NCBI GenBank assembly: GCA_002154655.1
Contig: NGUZ01000005.1
Location: 40,760 to 104,759, forward strand
DNA length: 64,000 nucleotides
From: Corynebacterium kefirresidentii
Lineage (GTDB): Bacteria > Actinomycetota > Actinomycetes > Mycobacteriales > Mycobacteriaceae
Direction: 5' to 3'
A program made the position numbers and the translations under genes. The notes under the pieces were generated by a model. It searched no databases, was not told the DNA's origin, and worked only from the letters and a program-made list of their open reading frames with translations. Shown one piece after another: positions 43,555 to 52,696 of this stretch (position 1 is its first letter; each line of letters opens with the position of its first letter).

Positions 43555-44570
43555 CTCGGGGTGCCGGCTACGCGTGCCGGATCGAGCTGCCAGCCCTGCG
43601 CGAGCAGCTGCATATTCTTGATTACTTCCTCGTGCGAACTGGATTGCAAGGAAACCATCAGCTCATCGGCCTTAGCGTGCTCTTGGAAGGTCTCGAGGTA
43701 GTTTGCCACCTCATCGGCAGTGCCGACGGCGGAATACTTCAGCATGTCTAGGATCTGCTGGCCCTGGTAAGAACCGATAATCTGCTCCACCTGCTCATCG
43801 GTGAGGTGCTTGCCGCGGCCGGCGAAGGCCTTGACGCGGTTGAAACACACGCGCTCGTATTCCTCCTGCGCCTGTTGGGTGGTCTCTGCGGCGGTGACGT
43901 TGACTCCGGCGATGAGGTAGGGCTTACTGAAGCGCTCGGAAGGCTGGAAGTTCTCGCGGTAGTAGGTGGTAGCCTGCTCGAGGTGCTGCGGGGCAAAGTG
44001 AGAAGCAAAGGCATAAGGCAGGCCGAGCTTGGCGGCTAGCGAGGCGCCGAACATGGACGAGCCCAAAATATAGATCGGCACGTTGGTATTGGCACCTGGA
44101 ACGGCGCTGACCCCCGGGATATAAGACTTGCCCTCGAGATAGGAGTTGAGCTCTTTGACGTCTTCGGGGAAGCGCTCGGCAGAGTGGGCGTCGCGGCGCA
44201 GGGCGCGGCCCAGGGTATTCATGTCCGTGCCGGGTGCGCGGCCTACGCCCAAGTCGATGCGCTTGGGATACATCTCCTCCAAAGTGCCGAATTGCTCGGC
44301 GATGACATAAGGGGAGTGGTTAGGCAGCATCACTCCGCCGGAGCCTAAGCGAATGCGCTCAGTCTTTGCACCAATGTGGGCAATGAGCACGGCCGGCGAA
44401 GAAGACATGATGGACTTCATATTGTGGTGCTCGGTGTACCACATGCGAGAATAGCCCAGCTTTTCTGCTTCCTGTGCCAACTGCACGGAGCGAGCGATGG
44501 ATTGTGCTGGGGTCTCGCCCTCATAAATGGTGCAAAAGTCCAAGACGGAAAGATGCGCGCGTTCGGTCAC
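43551..44570 (-). CDS. LLM class flavin-dependent oxidoreductase
   Basis: 339 residues, luciferase-like fold. Typical group-2 features: SVLDFCTIYEGETPAQ at the start, WYTEHHNM, LIAHIGAKTERIRLGSGGVMLPNH and DLGVGRAPG. Uses FMN or F420-like cofactors on unknown substrates. GTG at 44570 is chosen as start because the family begins at this TERAHLSV segment and an AAGGAAGG site lies upstream; an ATG at 44624 would add 18 residues. Confidence 0.88.
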   Translation of the reverse strand: MTERAHLSVLDFCTIYEGETPAQSIARSVQLAQEAEKLGYSRMWYTEHHNMKSIMSSSPAVLIAHIGAKTERIRLGSGGVMLPNHSPYVIAEQFGTLEEMYPKRIDLGVGRAPGTDMNTLGRALRRDAHSAERFPEDVKELNSYLEGKSYIPGVSAVPGANTNVPIYILGSSMFGASLAAKLGLPYAFASHFAPQHLEQATTYYRENFQPSERFSKPYLIAGVNVTAAETTQQAQEEYERVCFNRVKAFAGRGKHLTDEQVEQIIGSYQGQQILDMLKYSAVGTADEVANYLETFQEHAKADELMVSLQSSSHEEVIKNMQLLAQGWQLDPARVAGTPS

Positions 44571-44875
44571 GGGGAGCCTTCCTTTTTGCTTTCGGTAAAT
44601 CCTGTCTAAGTTCTCTTCTTCCAACGGTACGCGCCGCCTGACTATTCCGGGCGGCGCCTACCGCATCGCGGCCGGGCGCTGTAGACATACAGAAATCCAC
44701 TGCGCCTCGGCACCGTGGTGAGGTGCGGAGGGGGTGTGTTCCTATATAGGTTGTCGACTCCGTGGGTGAGGGCGTGAAGGGTTTTCTGCTTTGCCTTGTG
44801 GATGTTCTTTTCGGGCACCTTGAAGAGCTGATTGGGCTTGCTGCGCAATCGGCTTGAGGTGAGGTTCTGTTAGCT
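44571..44875. other. intergenic region at the left edge of the accessory island
   Basis: About 300 bp. A 68-codon minus-strand frame (44642-44848) has a composition unlike a protein and no ribosome site; I see nothing else supported. Confidence 0.35.
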
Positions 44876-45025
44876 CTACGCTGCTGCGGCTTCTTGGATT
44901 ATGGAGAAGACGTGGTAGGGCTCGCCGTTTCGCAGCATGGTGAAAAATTTTAGGCGTCGGCGTGCGAGTGCGATGACTGCAGCGTTGTTTCTTTTTGCCT
45001 TCTTTGTCTTCATCGCTGGGGTTGG
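44876..45025 (-). pseudogene. relic of IS110 family transposase, C-terminal end
   Basis: Minus-strand frame of 49 codons ending at TAG 44876-44878, bounded upstream by a stop at 45026. It reads KRNNAAVIALARRRLKFF then TMLRNGEPYHVFSI, the extreme C-terminal segment of IS110/IS1110-type transposases, in which an NAAVIxLARRRxxxLxxMLRxGxxY pattern is conserved. The rest of the gene is missing, so this is a decayed insertion sequence. Confidence 0.72.
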
Positions 45026-45112
45026 CTAGACAAGCTTGGTACTGGCATCCACATGGACTGTGAAACCTCTTGCCGCCTAGGCTGGGCCAGGTTCCTATCA
45101 GCAGTTTGAATA

Positions 45113-45241
45113 TGTCGCCCCCGGATCATTTTCAAACGGGGACAGCATTAAGCCATACCGAAGCCAGTGACTAGTTCCGCTGTCCTTTTTCGGACAGGGG
45201 AACGGAAAACATAGCCTGCCCAATCGGGTGGACAGGCTATG
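45113..45241. repeat. cluster of three hairpins in 130 bp
   Basis: TGTC(G)CCCC...GGGGACA (45113-45144), GTTCCGCTGTCC/GGACAGGGGAAC with one mismatch (45174-45185, 45192-45203), and CATAGCCTG/CAGGCTATG (45210-45218, 45233-45241). All carry a GGACAG or CTGTCC-like element. Resembles terminal or subterminal remnants of an insertion sequence, or a regulatory RNA region; no gene in 45026-45314. Confidence 0.45.
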
Positions 45242-45314
45242 AATCTTCGGTGCCCTAAGGGAGAACTGCTAACAACGTAATGGGCTGTTCCTACAGGCGT
45301 GGGTAAGCCTATTT

Positions 45315-46136
45315 CTACTTGGCCACGCCGAGGCTAACTAGCACTTTCTTTGCCACCTCAGGGTCGTTGCTCTGGATCGTGTACTCAACAATTCCCTGAT
45401 TATCTGGGAGGATTTCCGCGACGGTCGTGAAAGACTCTAATTTTTGGGCCTTGAACGTTGATCCGCGCGTTGATTCTGCCGGAATCTCAACGGTATCGAG
45501 GATAGGCTTGCCGTCACGAACGGCGGCGGTGGCGGAAGGATCGTCGGTAAAGAGCACGAAGCCGACCTCAGGTGCCTTCGCAGTATCTACGCCACAGTTA
45601 AACCCCTTCGCCATTGGAGCAGGTGAACCGTCCGCACCGTAGTAGTTAAATTGCACGTCATAGTCCGTGCAGTACTTCGCGAAGTCAGCAATCGGTTCGG
45701 GCACTTGGTCGGCAGGAGTAAGGTCGTTCAGCGAGTCGCCCGTGGTACCTTCTCCGGTCTCGTTATTAGCGCTATCGTTGGCGAAACCGGAATTAGCGGG
45801 TGCGTCAGCAGCGGGCTGTTCCGGAGGAGCGGACTCCTCGGATTTGGAACCAGAGAGCGCGTCTTTGGCTGCAAAATAGGCAATCACTACCACCACGATG
45901 ACGGCTATCACTACCGGAAGCAGTAATAGCTGCTTCTTGGTGCTGAGACCTGGCGACCCGCCGTTGCCGCGAGCGCCTGCCGCATTCGCTGGAGACGCAC
46001 CTTTACTTGGCAACGACCCGTGCTCGATGTATTCGCTATAGGTATGCTCCGCTATCGATGAGGAGCGCTTGATGTGTGACGTATCTTCTGCCCCATTAAG
46101 CCGGTCGGGCGAACCGGGGTATGCAAGTCGGTTCAT
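45315..46136 (-). CDS. single-pass membrane protein of unknown function
   Basis: 273 residues: a polar N-terminus of about 68 residues, one strong membrane helix (about 71-90), a Glu/Pro/Ala/Asn-rich linker (about 98-145), and an extracytoplasmic C-terminal domain of about 125 residues with two Cys (YCTDYD, FNCGVD) that could pair. Translationally coupled to the upstream gene (TAATG overlap). Not recognised; the layout suggests a surface-exposed domain tethered by a linker. Confidence 0.75.
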   Translation of the reverse strand: MNRLAYPGSPDRLNGAEDTSHIKRSSSIAEHTYSEYIEHGSLPSKGASPANAAGARGNGGSPGLSTKKQLLLLPVVIAVIVVVVIAYFAAKDALSGSKSEESAPPEQPAADAPANSGFANDSANNETGEGTTGDSLNDLTPADQVPEPIADFAKYCTDYDVQFNYYGADGSPAPMAKGFNCGVDTAKAPEVGFVLFTDDPSATAAVRDGKPILDTVEIPAESTRGSTFKAQKLESFTTVAEILPDNQGIVEYTIQSNDPEVAKKVLVSLGVAK

Positions 46137-46696
46137 TATTCAGTCCACCACCGTGAATCAATGTCGGAATATAGGGAACGTATCGACTCAACATGCTCTT
46201 CCAAGCTATTGCGATTGAGTCGATTCTTGTTTTCTTTCCATCGTTTGAAGAGGTCCGTGGAAGACACCGAGCGCGAGGCTTCCGTCCGTGCTTCCCTGCC
46301 TGCTGTCAGGGCCCACTGGGCAGCAAACTGCATACGCTCTGCCGCTTTTTCAGTGAAACCACTCCACACTTTGTACGTGGCGTAGAGCTGTGCCACGACG
46401 GCCCAACCGCCTTCGTAAGGCAGGGCAATGACGTTTCCGAGGTTGTCAAGCTCAAGAAATTCAAAATGAGATGGGTCTTTTTTGTTGCTGGATACTAGAA
46501 TCCTTCGGTTGGTGACAAAAGCGGCACCGTCCACCCCACTGGCTTTCGTAGTGGCGGCTTCCAGCACGATCTCGTCGACACCAAGGCCTTCCACAACGGC
46601 CACGGCGGCAGCGCGCAAGATCTCGGAATCGCCGGCACGTTCAAGTGCAGCACCGAGGTCTGGTCGGTCGGTCAATGCGGTTTGGGGGTCTGTCAT
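46136..46696 (-). CDS. uncharacterised soluble protein, possible bacterial PH-like domain
   Basis: 186 residues from ATG 46696 (an ATG at 46744 would add 16). Residues 45-100 form a strand-rich region (VVEGLGVDEIVLEAA, AAFVTNRRILVSS, FEFLELDNLGNVIALP) in the style of bacterial PH-like domains that read membrane or lipid signals; the C-terminus is helical and ends in IRSLYSDIDSRW. Overlaps the membrane protein gene by 1 bp, so they probably act together. Confidence 0.65.
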   Translation of the reverse strand: MTDPQTALTDRPDLGAALERAGDSEILRAAAVAVVEGLGVDEIVLEAATTKASGVDGAAFVTNRRILVSSNKKDPSHFEFLELDNLGNVIALPYEGGWAVVAQLYATYKVWSGFTEKAAERMQFAAQWALTAGREARTEASRSVSSTDLFKRWKENKNRLNRNSLEEHVESIRSLYSDIDSRWWTE

Positions 46697-46815
46697 GCAA
46701 TCGAGGTTAACAATCCAACTAAATTTGTGACTTGGGACTGTCAAATTAGCACATAAAATAACCCAAATATGGGGGTGCTCTCGGAGGATTCACTGACTCT
46801 AGGTTAAATTCTCGG

Positions 46816-46821
46816 TACTTT
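46816..46821 (+). promoter_or_regulatory. leaderless promoter -10 of DUF1266 gene
   Basis: TACTTT ends 8 nt before the ATG at 46830. Confidence 0.4.
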
Positions 46822-46829
46822 GTTGGGTT

Positions 46830-47663
46830 ATGAGCCCAACGTTCACGCCAGCAAAGTTTGATGATTCTACGCCCTACATGCTTGCCAAGTTCCCATGGCC
46901 GGAACCGGAGCCAAGTGCAGATGAGGTGCGCCGTCACTCGTGGGGGATGGTGTATAAGGAAAATAAATCGTTTGCGACTCCGTTAGGGGGTAAGGAGATC
47001 GGCAAGGTGACGGCTGAGCAGTACAAAAAATTCCTTGAGCAAAGCTATGGGGTGACCGGTGTGCAGGAGGCTCATCAGGTTATTGATCATCTCCTCGCAG
47101 GAGGCCAGCATGTGGAAAATGATTTTCTATTACCGCTTGCTTACGCCGTGAAGGATGTTCCAGAACGTGAACTTGCGGCGGAAATCGAGGAAAAGGTCGA
47201 GTTTCTCAAAGACTTCTTCGCTGGAATGGGTGTAGATACGCGCGGCGTAGAACATAAGTTCCGTCATCTCGTTCGGTTATTGCGTTCGGAAAGCTTTGTC
47301 TCGGCAACAGCTCCGGCACTCCCCACGACTACTCGTGCATGGGACATTATCCGAGTTCACAACGTCGGTGGACCAGCAACGGAGTTGGGATGGATCTCGC
47401 CAGAAGAGTTTCTGCAGATTTCAGATAAGGCCGTGGCGGCGCTACAGCACCACTTCGTCTCGTGGGCCGACGTCGCCGCGAGCTTCTGGTGGGGAAGAAT
47501 GATCTGGGCATGTGATGGCGAGCTCGACGTCGCCGCGGCGATGAAGAAACAAACAGATCGTTTCACCGAGCTACTCGCCAAAAGTAAATCGCCTTGGGTA
47601 CGCGTGCCCTTGCATGGCAGCTCGGCCGAGGAGCCATTTTCATCCTTAGACGGTCTGCGCTAG
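46830..47663 (+). CDS. DUF1266 domain protein
   Basis: 277 residues. The C-terminal half has the DUF1266 pattern: AWDIIRVHNVGGPATELGWIS, then EEFLQISDKAVAALQHHF and SWADVAASFWWGRMIW, with conserved Trp and aromatic positions. The N-terminal half is helical and highly charged. DUF1266 proteins (E. coli YbeU/YbeR relatives) have no known activity. Codon use and base composition are clearly more AT-rich than neighbouring housekeeping genes. Divergent from the PH-like gene, so both sides of the 133-bp intergenic region may be co-regulated. Confidence 0.75.
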   Translation: MSPTFTPAKFDDSTPYMLAKFPWPEPEPSADEVRRHSWGMVYKENKSFATPLGGKEIGKVTAEQYKKFLEQSYGVTGVQEAHQVIDHLLAGGQHVENDFLLPLAYAVKDVPERELAAEIEEKVEFLKDFFAGMGVDTRGVEHKFRHLVRLLRSESFVSATAPALPTTTRAWDIIRVHNVGGPATELGWISPEEFLQISDKAVAALQHHFVSWADVAASFWWGRMIWACDGELDVAAAMKKQTDRFTELLAKSKSPWVRVPLHGSSAEEPFSSLDGLR

Positions 47664-47978
47664 CTTGTTGTTGCCGCTGTTTTGGTGACGGTAGCAGCCA
47701 CCGGTGGTACGAGTTTGGCCCCGAGCTCAGAGGCGGTCAGCGCCTTGACAAGCGCCTCGACATCGGCGCCGAACGCGCAATGTAGTCGGCAACTACCAAG
47801 CGGACGCCGTGATTGTTAAACCTACTGTGGACGGGGCGCTCATAATCCAAACCCACTGAGGACATCAGCGGCGCACACTGTCCCTACATCCCGAGGCCGC
47901 GCGAAGCCGCCTAGGAATCTCCTCGACCGCGGGGCCTGGGTGCATACGCCACAGTGGGGGTAGGGCAGGAATAAAAGA
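47664..47978. other. non-coding stretch with an in-frame extension of the DUF1266 gene
   Basis: 315 bp. After the DUF1266 stop, the same frame stays open for 51 codons (to TAA 47817-47819) reading LVVAAVLVTVAATGG and a Ser/Ala-rich segment, like the start of a secreted protein, but without a ribosome site. It could be a gene relic. No clear terminator for brnQ is seen. Confidence 0.35.
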
Positions 47979-49379
47979 CTAAGCCTCAGCGAGGGCGTCG
48001 GCCTCCGCCGGCTCTGCCGCCGGTGGGTTGGCGGCCTCGTGCTTCTCGCCTGCCTTGGTGGCGATATCGACAACGAGGCCGATGACTGCCGCGATGGCGG
48101 TAGGGACGATCCAGCCGAGGTCTACGGACTGGCCGGGTGCCCAGCTCAAGAGGGGATCGAGCGCGTCGGTTCCCCAGCCCTGAGCTGCGATAACGGACAA
48201 GGCCGACCACAGCACCGATACCCACAGTGCCAAACGGTAGGTCCAATAAAAGACCACGGACTTTTTCACTACTGGCTGGATCAGGGTGAGGAAGATAAGG
48301 GAAATAGCTGGTGGATACAGGAAAGTAATGAAGGGCACTGCAATGGACAGCACCGTCTCCAGCCCCTGGAAGGCAAAGAGAATGGACAGTGCGGTAAAGA
48401 GGCAGGCCCAGACGTGGTACTTGACCTTGGGCAGCAGCATTTCGAAGAAGGCAGAGGTGGAGGTGATAAGGCCCACCGCGGTGGTCATGCAGGCCAGGAT
48501 GACGATGGCGGAGAAGACGACCTGGCCGATGGTGCCCATGGTGAGATTTGCGGCGTCGGCAAGCAGGGGCGCTCCTGACTCATAGGACTGGCCATTGGGA
48601 ATGGTTTGGCCTACCCATGCCAAGCCCAGATAGATAGCGGCCAGCAAAGCGCCAGCAACCAGAGCGGCAGTAATGGTGCCGTTAACCAGGGACTTCTTGG
48701 TCTTAAAACCCTTGGAACGCAAAGCGCCGACAATCACGATGGAAAAGGCCAGACCCGCAATGGCATCCATCGTGTTATAGCCCTCAAAAAGGCCGGTGAC
48801 CATGGGGGAAGAGGTATAGTCCGCAGTAGGGGCCTGGGGATCGCGGGGATTGTTGAAAGCTGCCAAGGCGATGAGGACAACCAACAACGCCACCAAAGCC
48901 GGGGTGAGGAACTTGCCTAAGGTATCGATAATGGAATTTGGCTTCCAAGACAGTGCTAGGGCGATAAGGAAAAAGACCACATTGAAGATGCCATTGGCCA
49001 TGGTTCCCTCCCAGCCCAGCAGCGGGGTGATGGCGGTTTCCATGGAAACGGCGCCGGTGCGCGGCAGGGCGTAGAAGGCGCCGATGGCAAGGTAGGCCAT
49101 TACAGAAAAGACGAGGCCGAAAAGCGCGCCACCGTTGGAGCTCAGGTCGCGCACGGAGCGGCCCGAAATGGAGACGGCAACAATGGCTAGGACCGGAAGG
49201 AGCACGCCGGCGGCGAGGAAGCCGAGGACGGCGGGCCAAAAATTGGTGCCGGCCGAAACTCCCACCATGGGTGGGAAGATGAGGTTGCCGGCGCCGAAGA
49301 ACATCGAAAACAGCATCAACGACGCAATTACGATGGTGGCGACGGGCTTTGCAGTGCTTGACGCGACTGGGGTAGCCAT
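47979..49379 (-). CDS. brnQ: branched-chain amino acid uptake carrier
   Basis: 466 residues, about twelve membrane helices, LIVCS family. The N-terminal helix FSMFFGAGNLIFPPMVGVSAG is diagnostic. Sodium-coupled import of Ile, Leu and Val. The C-terminus ends with a Glu/Ala-rich tail. In C. glutamicum brnQ lies downstream of aecD in one operon; here the order is the same but the gap is 205 bp. An AAGGAG site precedes the ATG. Confidence 0.95.
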   Translation of the reverse strand: MATPVASSTAKPVATIVIASLMLFSMFFGAGNLIFPPMVGVSAGTNFWPAVLGFLAAGVLLPVLAIVAVSISGRSVRDLSSNGGALFGLVFSVMAYLAIGAFYALPRTGAVSMETAITPLLGWEGTMANGIFNVVFFLIALALSWKPNSIIDTLGKFLTPALVALLVVLIALAAFNNPRDPQAPTADYTSSPMVTGLFEGYNTMDAIAGLAFSIVIVGALRSKGFKTKKSLVNGTITAALVAGALLAAIYLGLAWVGQTIPNGQSYESGAPLLADAANLTMGTIGQVVFSAIVILACMTTAVGLITSTSAFFEMLLPKVKYHVWACLFTALSILFAFQGLETVLSIAVPFITFLYPPAISLIFLTLIQPVVKKSVVFYWTYRLALWVSVLWSALSVIAAQGWGTDALDPLLSWAPGQSVDLGWIVPTAIAAVIGLVVDIATKAGEKHEAANPPAAEPAEADALAEA

Positions 49380-49584
49380 GGTGGCTCCTTAATTTTCCAT
49401 GTACAGCTAGAATTCGAGGAAGCTTTCCTTATTCCGCCGAGGGGTGATGGCGGGGTAGGGTGCGTCTCCGCGGTCCGAGGTGGCGGGTCACGCCTGTTCG
49501 TGTAATGAGACATTACCGCCCACATGGTGAGAAATCAAAGTGTGGGGGTGACGCAGAATACATGGTTGACCCAGCCGGGCCAGC

Positions 49585-50715
49585 TTAATCGAGTGCGGCG
49601 AAGGCACGCTCCATGCGGTCGAGTGCCTCCTCCAAGATCTCGCGCGAGGTAGAGAAATTCAACCGCGCATGTCCCGGACCGCCGGTGCCAAAGGTATCGC
49701 CCTCATTGAGCGCGACCTTCGCATTCTCCCGCAACCACTTGGCCGGCTGTGGATTGCCGCCGATAGCGGTATCGGAAAAATCCAACCACAGCAGGTAGGT
49801 GGCCTCCGGCTTGCTGGTCTTTAAACCAGGGATGCGCTGCGGCAGCTCTTCCACCAACCAATCGCGGGTCTGCCGCAGGTACGCTATTTCTTCATCGAGG
49901 AAGTCGCCGCACTCACGGTAGGCAGTCTCCGCAGCAAGCACGCCTAGAGTGCCCGTGCCGTCCTTGGCCACCCCAGTAAGGCCATTCCACGTGTGTACAT
50001 CGGCTGTGTTGGAGAAAATGATCTGCGCGCACTTCAGCCCGGCAGTATTAAAAGCCTTGGAGGTAGCGGTTACCGTGATGGTGCGCTCGGCAGCCGCCGC
50101 GCTCAGCGACGCCACCGGGATATGCCGCCCCTCATAGACCAGCGGGGCATGGATTTCATCGGCCAGGATGCGGGCATCATATTTTTCCGCCAGTTCTACC
50201 AAGCCGGTGAGGTAGTCCTCGTCCAAGACGCGGCCGAGCGGGTTATAGGGGTTGGCTAGCAAAATAGAGCCAGCGCCCTGTTGGAAGGCGCGCTCAATAT
50301 CATCGAGCTCTAGGCTGGTCTCGATCTTTTCGCGGCCAGCGGTGCGCGGCAGCTCCAGCAGTGGAGGGTAGGAAGGCACCGGCACGATGACCGGGGAACC
50401 TTCGCGGGTAAAGTACTGCACTCCTAGCAAAAGACCCCGCACTACGTCTCCGATCCAGAAAATATGCTCCGGGTTAGGGCGCCAGCCATAGCGTGTGTCA
50501 TAGAAATTAGCCACAGCCTCGCGCAGTCCTGAGGCCTTGGGTGCTGGGGTATAGCCGAAGGTTTCCCTATCCACCATTTCTTCCAACGCCTTCTTGATGG
50601 CGGGCGCGGTGGGGAAGTCGGACTCCGCAATCCACAGTGGCAACACATCTTCTTCGAAGACGGTCCACTTGCGGGTTCCGCGGGCTTGCAATTCTTCTAG
50701 GCTAGGAAACTCCAT
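49585..50715 (-). CDS. aecD: MalY/PatB-type C-S beta-lyase
   Basis: 376 residues, PLP enzyme of aminotransferase fold. PLP Lys in TATSKAFNTAGLK; the LANPYNPLGRV motif, ILADEIHAPLVYEG and the C-terminal RLNFSTSR are typical of cystathionine beta-lyase/C-S lyase. In C. glutamicum AecD cleaves cystathionine and toxic S-aminoethyl-cysteine. ATG 50715 (MEFPSLEEL) matches the family start; an ATG at 50727 would add four residues. Confidence 0.9.
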   Translation of the reverse strand: MEFPSLEELQARGTRKWTVFEEDVLPLWIAESDFPTAPAIKKALEEMVDRETFGYTPAPKASGLREAVANFYDTRYGWRPNPEHIFWIGDVVRGLLLGVQYFTREGSPVIVPVPSYPPLLELPRTAGREKIETSLELDDIERAFQQGAGSILLANPYNPLGRVLDEDYLTGLVELAEKYDARILADEIHAPLVYEGRHIPVASLSAAAAERTITVTATSKAFNTAGLKCAQIIFSNTADVHTWNGLTGVAKDGTGTLGVLAAETAYRECGDFLDEEIAYLRQTRDWLVEELPQRIPGLKTSKPEATYLLWLDFSDTAIGGNPQPAKWLRENAKVALNEGDTFGTGGPGHARLNFSTSREILEEALDRMERAFAALD

Positions 50716-50806
50716 GGCTTCAACCATAACGCGAAGCCCGCGGCCACCCCAGCGCATTTATGCGCTTTTATTCAGCTGGTTTATCTTCCCGCGACGGTGC
50801 AGGCTC

Positions 50807-52696
50807 CTAGACATCGGCCTCTTCTTCCTCCTCGAATTCGGAGGCGTGGCCGGAGACAAAGCCATATTTTTTCAACCTGCGGCGGTCTGCGGCCGAGGTG
50901 GATTGAGTGAGTTTGAGCAGTTCGGCATAAATGCCACCGGATTGAGCCAGCTCGGCCGGCGAGCCCATCTCATCGATGCGGCCGCGGTCCAAGGTGATGA
51001 TGGTATCGACGTCCGCAATGGTGGACAGCCGGTGGGCGATAATAAGCGTGGTGCGGTCCTTCATCAGCTCATCCAAGCCGGCCTGCACGGCGCGCTCGGA
51101 CTTGGTATCAAGCGCCGAGGTGGCCTCGTCCAATACCAAAATGGGGGCGTCTTTCAGCATGGCGCGGGCAACGGAGACGCGCTGCTTTTGTCCACCGGAA
51201 AGCTTCAGGCCGCGCTCACCAATAACGGTGTCATAGCCATCCGGGAAGGCCTGGATAAACTCATGGGCATTGGCGCGCTTGGCGACGTCCACGATTTCTT
51301 CCTCCGTGGCACCCGGCTTGCCGTAGGCGATATTTTCGCGAATGGTGCCGGAGAAGAGGTAAGACTCCTGGAAGACCACGCCCACCGAGGCGCGCAGGCG
51401 CGAGGCAGTGAGATCGTCTACCCGGTGGCCTAGCACATCGAGGTGCCCCGTTGAGGGGTGGTAAAGGCCCAAAAGCAGGTTCACCAAGGTCGACTTGCCG
51501 CCGCCGGACTCGCCCACGAGCGCTACCTTATGGCCCTCAGCGGCCGCGAAGGAAATATCCTCCACCACGGGTTTTCCCTCCTCATAGGCGAAGGAAACGT
51601 GCTCAAAGGAAAATACCGGCGCGCCGGGTGTGGGCTCGAGTGGGCGAACCGGCGTGAGATCCAGCTGCGGGGTATGCGAACCGGTGGTGGCGGCCACCAG
51701 TTCGCGTGGGGCGGTGGGCTCGAGCTCTTCTTCCATTACCTTGAAGTAGTCCTTCGAACCGGCTATTGCGCGCTGGGCGGTATCGACAATCCAGCTCATC
51801 ATAAAGACCGGCTGCTTCGCACTGGAGACCATCTGCAGCAACATGACCATATCGCCCAAGGAAAAATGTCCCTCCAGCGTGCGCCAGAAGATAACGCCGT
51901 AGATCCCCAGGAAAATAAGCGCCATGGCCAGACCGCGGAAGGTATCCATCATGTGCCACCAGCGCGATTGCGGCTTGGTGGTATCCACCACGGCGCGGTA
52001 GCGCGTTGCAAAGTGGAAGAGCTCGCGGGTCTCGCTCACAAAGGACTTGGCCACCTTGACCTGGCCTATGACCTCGGCAAAGCGGCCATTAGCCAGGTCG
52101 ATATTCTCATTTTTAGTGGCCTCAAACTTCTGCCAGCGCTTCGAGGTCAGCGCGGTGAGCCACATATATACTGGGAAGAGGAGGGCCAGCAGGATGGCCA
52201 GCGGCCAGTAGAACCACGCGGTAATGGCTAGCACCGCGAGAGTTTGAATGATCATCGTGAAGAAGTTATTGGCAAAGGACTGCACGAACTGCGTGATATT
52301 GGCAATCGAGCGATCCAGCCGGGCGATGATCGTGCCGGTGACCTGGTTATCGTAATAGCCCTGCGGGAGCGCGAGCAGCTTGGCAAAGTAGCGCGTGGAC
52401 AAAATCTCGCGCAGGCGCGAGACCATGACATCGCCGATGTAGCCACCGATATTGCGGAAGAGGGCATTGGCGGCGTCGGCAAGAAAAAGCGCCACAGCCA
52501 ATAACAACACGGTGCGCAGCGCGTCGCCGGCCGAGGCGTCCGTCTGTAGCGCCTCTACGATCGTATCGGTAGCGTGGCGCGTCAGAAAGGGCGATATCAG
52601 TGCTAGGACTGCGGTGACCGTGGCAGCTAATAGCACGCCCAAGTAATAAGGCCACAGGGCAGAAGCACTGCGAGTAATGCGCAAGATGGAATTCAT
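50807..52696 (-). CDS. ABC exporter, fused membrane and ATPase domains
   Basis: 629 residues: six membrane helices in residues 15-300, then an ATPase with GESGGGKST, KLSGGQKQRV and ILVLDEATSALDT. Single-gene homodimeric exporter of the MsbA/LmrA type (lipid, drug or peptide). No partner half-transporter is next to it. Upstream 181 bp to the lipoprotein carries AGGC-rich small repeats but nothing I can name. Confidence 0.93.
   Translation of the reverse strand: MNSILRITRSASALWPYYLGVLLAATVTAVLALISPFLTRHATDTIVEALQTDASAGDALRTVLLLAVALFLADAANALFRNIGGYIGDVMVSRLREILSTRYFAKLLALPQGYYDNQVTGTIIARLDRSIANITQFVQSFANNFFTMIIQTLAVLAITAWFYWPLAILLALLFPVYMWLTALTSKRWQKFEATKNENIDLANGRFAEVIGQVKVAKSFVSETRELFHFATRYRAVVDTTKPQSRWWHMMDTFRGLAMALIFLGIYGVIFWRTLEGHFSLGDMVMLLQMVSSAKQPVFMMSWIVDTAQRAIAGSKDYFKVMEEELEPTAPRELVAATTGSHTPQLDLTPVRPLEPTPGAPVFSFEHVSFAYEEGKPVVEDISFAAAEGHKVALVGESGGGKSTLVNLLLGLYHPSTGHLDVLGHRVDDLTASRLRASVGVVFQESYLFSGTIRENIAYGKPGATEEEIVDVAKRANAHEFIQAFPDGYDTVIGERGLKLSGGQKQRVSVARAMLKDAPILVLDEATSALDTKSERAVQAGLDELMKDRTTLIIAHRLSTIADVDTIITLDRGRIDEMGSPAELAQSGGIYAELLKLTQSTSAADRRRLKKYGFVSGHASEFEEEEEADV

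Noticed and set aside
44642-44848. 68-codon minus-strand frame in the island
   Set aside because: No ribosome site, odd composition, no similarity seen; left as non-coding.
49328-49525. Possible leader peptide upstream of brnQ
   Set aside because: The short frame has no cluster of Ile, Leu or Val codons and no attenuator hairpin, so it does not fit a branched-chain leader; it also overlaps the brnQ start.
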